24,750 bases of DNA from a virus. Position 1 is the first letter of the stretch. The number at the start of each line of letters is the position of its first letter. Under the pieces are notes generated by a model, which made no database searches, was not told the DNA's origin, and was given only the letters and a program-made list of their open reading frames with translations. Of the stretch, positions 5,706 to 12,953 are shown piece after piece. The stretch covers positions 1 to 24,750 of the IMG/VR virus record IMGVR_UViG_3300042892_000880. The stretch is one strand, 5' to 3'. Made by a program: the position numbers and the translations under genes.

Positions 5706-5913
5706 GATCTTTATCTCTCTTTTGGTATTGTTGCTCTACTAGTTTGGCTCTACGAGAACTTAGCTCAGTTTTATACAAGCCAATAAAGATGCTGATTTGT
5801 TCTTTTACAGATGGATTGGCAGTTTGCCAATATTTCTTACTTAGATCTTGCAACTTGTTTTCAATTTCGATATCTTTAAGTTGGCTAAAATCTTCTGCTA
5901 ATGGATGTATCAT
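5680..5913 (-). CDS. Conserved phage protein, 77 aa, predicted helical
   Basis: A short, charged, probably all-helical protein (begins MIHPLAEDFSQLKDIEIENK) with heptad-like spacing of hydrophobic residues and many Lys/Glu/Gln, which suggests a coiled coil or helical hairpin. No catalytic motif or membrane segment is visible. The ATG overlaps the stop of the upstream fibre gene by 4 bases (ATGA), and GGAG lies 10 bases upstream, so it belongs to the late tail transcript. Proteins of this type (NPSVKEQISIFIGLYKTEL) seem familiar from T4-like marine phages, but I know no function. Its last codons carry the promoter for the next gene. Confidence 0.78.
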   Translation of the reverse strand: MIHPLAEDFSQLKDIEIENKLQDLSKKYWQTANPSVKEQISIFIGLYKTELSSRRAKLVEQQYQKRDKDLDSLIKVS

Positions 5914-7169
5914 GCGAATGCAGCTCCGTTGTTACCAATACAGAACCATTTGTCGTTGATGTATTGTAGTGTACAGGCCTGCCCAGCTGCACTAAATGTG
6001 ATGGTTCCGGCACCACCCCATGCCGGGTTAGTTACAGTAATAACCATATCTCCAACATCGGCAAACATAGCAAACGTTTTAACTTGACCTGCAGTGCCTA
6101 CAGCTAGAGTAGCTGTCTCAGCGGCAGCGGTTGAAAAATAACTTACAGATTTTGTTAAATCTGCCGCACCTGCATCAACAAGATCTTCACTACCGGTGTA
6201 GTAAGGATCTGGAATTAAATTTGTTGTATCTGTTAAGTCGCTAAGATCAGCTGGAATTAAATTTGTTGTATCTGTTAAGTCGCTAAGATCAGCTGGAATT
6301 AAATTTGTTGTATCTGTTAAGTCACTGACATCAGCTGGAATTAAATTTGTTGTATCTGTTAAGTCACTGACATCAGCTGGGATATCTAGTACATCATTGA
6401 TCCACTTGCTAGTAGCGGTATCATATACTATTACTTGCCCATCAGTCGGAGTACCAGTAATAACTACATCAGTTAAATTATCTAATGTTAAACTATCACC
6501 TACATTATCTATACCATTAACCCACGCTGTTCCGTTATACTTTAGTACTTGTCCGTTAGTCGGACTAGTGATAGTAACATCAGTTAAATTATCGATAACA
6601 GAAATTGTTGGACTAGCATCTAATTTGAAATATACAGTTGCACCTTGGTCAATTGTCCATACATCTATAATTTGAAGGTCATCATCGACGGTCACTATGC
6701 CAGTTGCTGGCAGACTATTGAATACTTTATTACTTCCACCTGCAGCACTTAATGTAACTTGATAGGCTGTAGCTGTGCTGCTTTTAATAGCTAGTTTCAT
6801 AGAAGCATAAACGTCTTCAGTAGGCCAACCGTCAATGATCAAGGTAGCTGTACCAGTTACTGTAATTTCTTGGTATAGTCCATTGGCTAAATCTACATTA
6901 ATTGATCCCGCATCAACTATTGGATAAACGGTTCCGTATAATCTGTTAGTTCTTGCGTTATCAATTAAGTATCCGCCAAAATTATTGTTGTCGTCTAGTC
7001 TAGCTGAATTAGTTTGTAAGTCGGTTAGCTCAGCCTTAGCAGTTGCAAGCCCGTCTTTAATCACGCTAAAATTATCTCTAAAACCTTGGCTGTCGTTGTC
7101 TTGTCCAGCAACTGGATAATCAGCGTCGATTGTTTCTGCTATTACTTCACTTGGGAATTGTCTGCTCAT
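5910..7169 (-). CDS. Tail fibre-like structural protein with 14-aa tandem repeats
   Basis: A 419 aa protein. The N-terminal region contains AGQDNDSQGFRDNFSVIKDG (22-41), a motif seen in structural proteins of T4-like marine phages. A beta-rich part follows (about residues 55-200). Next come two copies of a module of the form LTDV-I-T-PT-GQV--Y-T--W (about 193-270), then a run of near-identical 14-residue units PADVSDLTDTTNLI (about 265-325). The C-terminal domain ends with NDKWFCIGNNGAAFA, resembling fibre tips that report 'image-type' beta folds. There is no signal peptide, as expected for a phage virion protein. A GATAAATA late box lies 33 bases upstream. The ATG overlaps the stop of the preceding adhesin gene by 4 bases. 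The fibre or baseplate assignment is by composition, repeats and neighbours. Confidence 0.8.
   Translation of the reverse strand: MSRQFPSEVIAETIDADYPVAGQDNDSQGFRDNFSVIKDGLATAKAELTDLQTNSARLDDNNNFGGYLIDNARTNRLYGTVYPIVDAGSINVDLANGLYQEITVTGTATLIIDGWPTEDVYASMKLAIKSSTATAYQVTLSAAGGSNKVFNSLPATGIVTVDDDLQIIDVWTIDQGATVYFKLDASPTISVIDNLTDVTITSPTNGQVLKYNGTAWVNGIDNVGDSLTLDNLTDVVITGTPTDGQVIVYDTATSKWINDVLDIPADVSDLTDTTNLIPADVSDLTDTTNLIPADLSDLTDTTNLIPADLSDLTDTTNLIPDPYYTGSEDLVDAGAADLTKSVSYFSTAAAETATLAVGTAGQVKTFAMFADVGDMVITVTNPAWGGAGTITFSAAGQACTLQYINDKWFCIGNNGAAFA
6211..6378 (-). repeat. Four tandem copies of a 42-bp unit inside the fibre gene
   Basis: Units at 6211, 6253, 6295 and 6337 are nearly identical. The first two differ from the last two at a few positions around the Val/Leu codon. 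Each encodes 14 residues with the core SDLTDTTNLIP, so gain or loss of units keeps the frame. A diverged relative (SNLTDTTDLIPA) occurs in the 1084 aa fibre near 18770-18830. Confidence 0.97.
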
Positions 7170-10100
7170 GTTATTGTAGTCCTATCGTTTCTAAATACAA
7201 GATATTTATCTGTATACTCACCGGTCACAGAATCTATTATATATCTGTCAATGGTGTAATCTAGCAATTTAAAATCAAAATTGCTGTTTTTAATGTTTAA
7301 CAATATGGCATCTGCTGTTCCGGGTTTGCAATAGCATAGCGGAACCGCTGGCACATAGTTAATTTCTTGGCTTTGGCCTGGTTGAATACTGCGCATCCAT
7401 AATGGCATATAGTTGCGTTCAGACAGCGTATTCGGCATATTCTTAATTCTATAACGCCATAGACTAATACTGCTTGGAAATCTCCAAGCTGTCTCAGGAT
7501 CGCCCGCAAATACATCAGTCCTATCTAAAGTAATACTTAGCGGAATTGGACGTTTCCAAAATGGATTATCAACGTTAAATGGTCCGTTATAAAATTCGTT
7601 TGTAGTATCAGTGGTAATATTTAGATTATTTTTACTGTATTTTATAGTTGCCGGTAGCCGTGTTTTGTCTTTTTCTAGTGGATCTAATACTTCTAAGTAT
7701 ATAACTTCGTACAGCACATCATTAGTTCCGGGAACTTTAGCAACAGCTTTTTTAACTTGACCTAGTTTAAATCTCTTTGGCTTGTGATTTCTGCCCATAG
7801 CACTGACATACTCAACCGCTAGTTTTGTCTCTACACCACCGAATACCAACATGGTCAAATTACGCTGTATACCAAAATACGGATCGTTGGCTCTGTAAAT
7901 TAGAGTTGGATCAAAAATAGTTGGATCAGTAATAAAATCTTTAAATCTAGTTCGTTGATCAATTTTTAAGAATGGTCTTGCTGATAAATTGCTATAGTAG
8001 GTATTGTTAGGAGTATTAATAAACAACGTAAATTCTTTAGTAACAGCACTATATCCCAGTTGATCCCTTGCTCGGACAGTAAACGAATAGCTTCTATCAG
8101 TTGTAGTTGCGCCGCCATCAAAGGTCAATGTATTGTTATCGTAGGTAGTTAACGATTTGTCTGCCTCAGGGAATCTATAAACAGTCCAATTTGTAGGGCT
8201 AAATGATAGGCCACTGACATGCTCTGTTTTTGCTTTATAATATGTTGGAGCATTGTAAGTAGTACCGCTGGCTACTTTCATAGATATACTAGTTCCCTTG
8301 TTAGGGTAGCTAAAGTAGTTCAATGGGATAATCAATGTCTGTGCTTCATATGTTCCTGGACCAGTTGTTGTACTAATTGTACCAGTACCCCATGTTCCTG
8401 GATTAGTGTTAAAGTTTAACGTTACTGTATTTAAGGTACTTGCAGTTGCAAAGAATCTACCATTATAATTAGTATTACTGTTTCCGTTAATCCTGTACCA
8501 AAATTCTAATCCTGATGAAGTAGTAACAGTTAAGTCATGAACTCCGTTAACCCCACCTAGGTCAGCACCACTAATAGTGATTCTTTCTCCTGGCAAATAG
8601 CCGGTACCTGGATCTACTAATGTAACGGTAGTTACTCCTATATAAGTCGGCGTTGATAGGTTAAGCCCTTTCTCAACTCGAAATCTTGCACCTACTCCAT
8701 TACCAGTTGACGATGCGGCTGGCACATTGTTATATACAGCTGGAATAGTAGAAATAGCCAAACCCTTTATCAAAGTAAACACCGGTGCCAGCGGAGCTAG
8801 AGTCTGCGTTGGAATACCAAATGTAATTCGATAAGGTCCACTACCGGTGATAGCTACAAACGATTCTAGTTGAATAGCAGCAATGGTAACACTTACAGCA
8901 TCGTAATAGTTAAAATTTAAATCGTCTGATACAATCTCAACTAAGTCGCCTGTAACAAAATCGTGATCTACACTGGTTACAACACTGGCTGTATTTTTTC
9001 TTCTAGTAAGAGATTTAATACCTTTAATATTATTCTGTTTAATAATATCATTTACAATATAGAGTTTATTAGGCTTCCAGTAGCTGTTATAATGGAATTC
9101 GCTGCTTAACTGATTAACCTTGCCAACAATTTCACCGTCTAAGTTTAGCGTTAATCCGGATGGTAATTTACCATCTTCGAGTGTATACAGCACTGCTGAA
9201 GTTGACAATGTGCTGACTGCCACAACACTTAGCGTACTTACATACCCAGTATCAATTGTACCCAAGTCAGTTGGAGTTATCCAAGTCATTACACTTTCAA
9301 TTTCGCCTAGGATGTCAACAGTAAACACACGCCTGCTAATTGATGTCTCGGAGCCTTGACCAAATCTAATAGCCTTAATGGTAAATGAATAAGTCCGTGT
9401 AATAGCCGGCTGATAAGGAACTACACCAAACACTTCACTTGATGTAGTATCAAACTCCATTCCGGGAGGCAGTACACTATCGGTGCCGATATAAATTGCT
9501 GATCCGTTAGGTATAGTTAGCTCAAGCGGCACATTGACTGATATTCTATAAGTATCACCGCCTAGCACATCAACTCCGGTGATAGTGTATATTTGTTCAG
9601 TTCCGCCTTCGATCTCACCGTTAAATGTTATTTTATATCCTACTTCCGGAACTCCACTGGCACGTTCCACTCGTATATTATTTAGACCTAATCTATTATC
9701 GCTAGAGAGTTCTCGTATGCACACTCCGCTTATTAATGCATTGACATCGGCAAATGCATAGACTATCGGACCTAGATCGCTGAATCCTTCGTAGACATCA
9801 ATCTTAAATGTTTGATAATTATTGGCTCTACGTAGTCCTAAGTAGTTGGCAGTTGTAAATATTGGAGCTCGTACATAAGTAATATCTGCTGTGTATGCTC
9901 CAGTACCTGCTGACGTTATAACGTTATCAGCACGGAAGAAATCGTCCCCTACTACAAATATTCTAAACTTTCGTTTAGCAACAGTATCGCCGTCAGTAAT
10001 AGTAGCAATAAATTCGTAGTTTCGATTTAATTTACGAGGTCTAGCTGTTGGCACACTGAAGTCGTAGACTGTTAAATCATATACGTATGTGTCATACCCG

Positions 10101-10690
10101 TTGCTAGATCTGTATCCAAAGTCGTAGGCAATGTCGTCGTATAGACTCTTATCATAATTTCCATTACCTGACTTTAATGGTATTGCTAGTAACGGTTGTA
10201 CAAATCCTGTGATCCTTCCGGTATTAGTTAAAATTAATCCAGGCGGAAGTTCGCCATCATCGCTAGCAATGAAAAATTGTAATTGTTGTCCGGTGGCTGT
10301 ATCAGTATCTTTAGCACTTAATTGAAAATCAATAAAACTACTATCTAAGATGTAATACGCATTATTGGTTCCTACTGGTAGTAATCCTTCGGGGCTTAAC
10401 CATTGAGGTTCATCGGATCCCACTACTGTTAATGAAAACGTTCTATCAGATAAATCAGTACTATTACTGGCTCTGATAACAAATTTAAATTCAGTAGTTC
10501 TTGGCACTTCAAAGGGAGTACCAATTATACTGCTACCGGAAATACGTAACCCTTGGGGTAATTTTCCCGATATTAATTGAAATGTAAGTCCGTAGTTAGA
10601 GATTATAGGTAACGCAATGTTTACCGTTTGTCTTTCGTTTAATGTTCCTAGACTAAAGCCCGAGGATTGTGTCCATACAGATAATGCCAT
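7166..10690 (-). CDS. Large Ig-like (cadherin-like) adhesin or fibre protein
   Basis: A 1174 aa protein built from repeated beta-sandwich domains of the putative-Ig (He_PIG/cadherin-like) kind. The telltale element LP-GL-----G-I-GTP or a close variant appears at about residues 44-58 (LPQGLRISGSSIIGTP), 148-160 (LPPGLILTNTGRITG), 405-420 (LPPGMEFD) and 525-540 (LPSGLTLNLDGEIVG). Each is followed by strands such as YSFTIKAIRFGQGS. Around residues 562-625 an HxF-TGDLVEI module resembles the E1-FCCH-like insert found elsewhere in the tail genes. The last ~170 residues (from FYNGPFNVDNPFWKRP) look like a distinct C-terminal domain. No signal peptide. The ATG has CGGAG 5 bases upstream and a late-box variant GGTAAATA 17 bases upstream. 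A host-binding role is inferred. Confidence 0.82.
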   Translation of the reverse strand: MALSVWTQSSGFSLGTLNERQTVNIALPIISNYGLTFQLISGKLPQGLRISGSSIIGTPFEVPRTTEFKFVIRASNSTDLSDRTFSLTVVGSDEPQWLSPEGLLPVGTNNAYYILDSSFIDFQLSAKDTDTATGQQLQFFIASDDGELPPGLILTNTGRITGFVQPLLAIPLKSGNGNYDKSLYDDIAYDFGYRSSNGYDTYVYDLTVYDFSVPTARPRKLNRNYEFIATITDGDTVAKRKFRIFVVGDDFFRADNVITSAGTGAYTADITYVRAPIFTTANYLGLRRANNYQTFKIDVYEGFSDLGPIVYAFADVNALISGVCIRELSSDNRLGLNNIRVERASGVPEVGYKITFNGEIEGGTEQIYTITGVDVLGGDTYRISVNVPLELTIPNGSAIYIGTDSVLPPGMEFDTTSSEVFGVVPYQPAITRTYSFTIKAIRFGQGSETSISRRVFTVDILGEIESVMTWITPTDLGTIDTGYVSTLSVVAVSTLSTSAVLYTLEDGKLPSGLTLNLDGEIVGKVNQLSSEFHYNSYWKPNKLYIVNDIIKQNNIKGIKSLTRRKNTASVVTSVDHDFVTGDLVEIVSDDLNFNYYDAVSVTIAAIQLESFVAITGSGPYRITFGIPTQTLAPLAPVFTLIKGLAISTIPAVYNNVPAASSTGNGVGARFRVEKGLNLSTPTYIGVTTVTLVDPGTGYLPGERITISGADLGGVNGVHDLTVTTSSGLEFWYRINGNSNTNYNGRFFATASTLNTVTLNFNTNPGTWGTGTISTTTGPGTYEAQTLIIPLNYFSYPNKGTSISMKVASGTTYNAPTYYKAKTEHVSGLSFSPTNWTVYRFPEADKSLTTYDNNTLTFDGGATTTDRSYSFTVRARDQLGYSAVTKEFTLFINTPNNTYYSNLSARPFLKIDQRTRFKDFITDPTIFDPTLIYRANDPYFGIQRNLTMLVFGGVETKLAVEYVSAMGRNHKPKRFKLGQVKKAVAKVPGTNDVLYEVIYLEVLDPLEKDKTRLPATIKYSKNNLNITTDTTNEFYNGPFNVDNPFWKRPIPLSITLDRTDVFAGDPETAWRFPSSISLWRYRIKNMPNTLSERNYMPLWMRSIQPGQSQEINYVPAVPLCYCKPGTADAILLNIKNSNFDFKLLDYTIDRYIIDSVTGEYTDKYLVFRNDRTTIT
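7203..7210 (-). promoter_or_regulatory. Putative T4-like late promoter box
   Basis: GATAAATA on the minus strand, 33 bases before the ATG at 7169 and inside the end of the upstream adhesin gene. It is identical to the box before the 1084 aa fibre gene. Confidence 0.5.
8815..9005 (-). repeat. Diverged E1-FCCH-like module in the 1174 aa protein
   Basis: Encodes ASVVTSVDHDFVTGDLVEIV and a following strand pattern. The H-x-F-x-T-G-D-x-V-x-I core matches the A-H-G-L---D-V-I modules at 13275-13490, 14961-15206 and 17539-17770, though the rest is diverged. Confidence 0.4.
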
Positions 10691-10707
10691 TTCTGCTCCG
10701 TTTTATG

Positions 10708-10715
10708 TATTTACC
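10708..10715 (-). promoter_or_regulatory. Putative late promoter box, variant
   Basis: GGTAAATA on the minus strand, 17 bases before the ATG at 10690, in the 61-base gap between the 730 aa protease gene and the 1174 aa adhesin gene. Confidence 0.4.
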
Positions 10716-10751
10716 GAAAAACAGAACTATAAGTAGCGAGGATTGTCTAAA

Positions 10752-12944
10752 TCACAACGTTCGATATATATTCGGTCTAGGATAAACCATGCCTATTGCT
10801 GGTCTAGGTTTAAAGACTACATTAGGAAATACAGATCCAGACGATTCTCTTGGATTTTTAAAATACAAGTACTTGTTATTACCGCCTTGAATCCACGCAT
10901 AATTAGAGTAGTTATATCCTGCTCCTAGTACTTCAGTAATCTTGTTGTTCCCGGCCTTCTGTAATAACCATGCTAACGCTTCACTTTGCGTTAGTCTTGG
11001 GTATATTTCTAACAAACATGCTAGTACACCACAGACCTGTGGGCTAGCCATACTAGTTCCGTCATACTTAGCATAAAATCCCGCACCGGTATCTAACCCA
11101 TCATCGTACGTGGACGATATAATCGAACTACCTGGTGCATAGATATCAACCCTTGGCCCGGTATTACTATAGCTTGCTTTGGATTCGTTACCGGTAGTTC
11201 CTATAGCACCGACGCATATCATACCTGTGGCCGAGCCAGGACTAGAGCCTCGATGATAATATACTGATTGGCTAGCTGATAAAATCATTCGATTGTTGTA
11301 GTCGACTCCGCCAGGCACATCAATTTTATAAGAATCGTTACCTGCAGAACCTACAAATATAATTCCATCGTTGATTGCATCTGCAATATCTGCATCTAGT
11401 GAATCAACTCGTACTGGAAGCGAGGCACTTGAGGCATTAACTAGTCCATACGTAGCTACATTAGATGACGTAAATGTTGCGGCATATTGTGCATTTTGGC
11501 CAATCTGAATTTCAACACGATTTGGAAATGCTTCAAAGAATTTAGCTTCCCATACTATATCGGGACTATCTACAATGCCGCTAGAAGCAGCTGTTCCTTC
11601 CCATCTAACTGTGTACGTTCTAGTACCAGAGTCGCCTTCTACTCCGTAGTAAATTTTTTGACAGCTTAAATCTGCAGCATTGATGCTTATTTTTGGAAGA
11701 AGCGGAGTATTAGGAGCTGTGGGGATTACCATGCTACCGGCACCAAAAGTTATATATCCGTTAGTACCAACGTATATACTAGTGTAATTAACTGTAAAAT
11801 ATGTGATAGTAAATGGCAAATCTAACTGCCAATAGCCGTCATCGTTAGCGTTAACGCCACCTATTGCATCGAATACATCAGGAGTGGTCGAACTGGCCAG
11901 TCCCGCACCGCCTCGTAGCACAAACGGAATACTGCTACCGACACCTCCCGTTGTAGTGTTACTGACTAATCTGCTGCCTGTATTCACATTTCCTTGAAGA
12001 ATAACACGTCTATTGGATTCAGTAAAAAATCCAAATTGCCCTAATGAAACAGGAACATTGCCCACGCCAGCCGGTGTAAAATTTGCGCCTTGGTGGTCGA
12101 TTGATTTTATAGATGCTAGTAAAGTCGACGACCAATTTTGAATAGCATACCCCCAACTGTTATTACAGATTGTAGGATTTTTTCTGCCAGTTTCCGGATT
12201 AACCGGTTTGGTCCTATGAAATTCTCTAATATAGTCAATTAGATATTGTACTTGTGTGTAGCTGCTACTGAATCTTAAATTGTAGATATTAGCTTCCCTA
12301 GCCCATCCTTGCGTATTTCCTGCTGCGGTTCCGGATGTATGTGTACCATGATTATTATTACCTGAGTAATTGTCGTATAGGTACGTACCAGTTGCGCCAC
12401 CAGTTACTTCTGGATTATGTTGGAACCAGTTATACTGAACATAGCGTGTGTCGAATTCTGGATGATCGGGATAGGCAATTGAGTCAACAATTATTACATC
12501 AACGTTTCTTCCGGATGTTGGAACAGTTATAGTTGCTGTTTGTGTAGGACTTGCAATAGGAGTATTACTTCCCCAAGGACTCGGTGTAAATATACTCTCC
12601 GGTAATGTGCAACGAAGCAATCCCCAGTTTTTCATAGTAGCAGTAGTAGATGTACTTTTATCCCATGCATCTGAAGTTTGAGTATAGTGTGCTACTGGAG
12701 TATAGCCTAACTCGTCGGGAGTTAATGCCACTGATTGTACTCTAGGATCCTGTCGAAGTTGCTCTGCTTCTTCGTAGGTTAGCATATAATTTGTATTTCT
12801 ACTTATAGGTCTTTTGTGCGCAACTTCTACTCGTCTATTGGGAATGTAAAGATTACCACCTTCTGTTTCCATGTCTTGATAAAATTCTTCTAGATCATCG
12901 TAGTTTGTCAAAGTTACTACGTGCTCGTGTACAAAGTCAACCAT
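10752..12944 (-). CDS. Subtilisin-like serine protease (S8) in the tail module, copy 1
   Basis: A 730 aa protein with a complete subtilase triad: D154 in VDVIIVDS, H199 in NNNHGTHTSG and S631 in GTSMASPQ. The oxyanion asparagine is N536 in GSAGN. Residues 1-80 (with the RPISRN motif and DPRVQSV) form an N-terminal domain shared with the next protease and may act like an I9-type propeptide or attachment domain. Between NNSWG (261-265) and the oxyanion region lies an insertion of roughly 220 residues (about 295-515). It is a beta-sandwich with WQLDLPFTITYF and YVGTNGYITFG, reminiscent of NIDO-type domains. The C-terminal tail contains RPAIGMVYPRP. No signal peptide, so it is probably a virion protein rather than a secreted one. 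It follows its paralogue after a 9-base gap, with AAGGAT 5 bases before the ATG. Confidence 0.88.
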   Translation of the reverse strand: MVDFVHEHVVTLTNYDDLEEFYQDMETEGGNLYIPNRRVEVAHKRPISRNTNYMLTYEEAEQLRQDPRVQSVALTPDELGYTPVAHYTQTSDAWDKSTSTTATMKNWGLLRCTLPESIFTPSPWGSNTPIASPTQTATITVPTSGRNVDVIIVDSIAYPDHPEFDTRYVQYNWFQHNPEVTGGATGTYLYDNYSGNNNHGTHTSGTAAGNTQGWAREANIYNLRFSSSYTQVQYLIDYIREFHRTKPVNPETGRKNPTICNNSWGYAIQNWSSTLLASIKSIDHQGANFTPAGVGNVPVSLGQFGFFTESNRRVILQGNVNTGSRLVSNTTTGGVGSSIPFVLRGGAGLASSTTPDVFDAIGGVNANDDGYWQLDLPFTITYFTVNYTSIYVGTNGYITFGAGSMVIPTAPNTPLLPKISINAADLSCQKIYYGVEGDSGTRTYTVRWEGTAASSGIVDSPDIVWEAKFFEAFPNRVEIQIGQNAQYAATFTSSNVATYGLVNASSASLPVRVDSLDADIADAINDGIIFVGSAGNDSYKIDVPGGVDYNNRMILSASQSVYYHRGSSPGSATGMICVGAIGTTGNESKASYSNTGPRVDIYAPGSSIISSTYDDGLDTGAGFYAKYDGTSMASPQVCGVLACLLEIYPRLTQSEALAWLLQKAGNNKITEVLGAGYNYSNYAWIQGGNNKYLYFKNPRESSGSVFPNVVFKPRPAIGMVYPRPNIYRTL

Positions 12945-12953
12945 ATGTTATCC

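Noticed and set aside
6211-6378. CRISPR-like array
   Set aside because: The repeats are directly tandem with no spacers and in frame within a coding gene.
9579-9761. Plus-strand 60-codon frame
   Set aside because: Antisense to the adhesin gene with no supporting signals.
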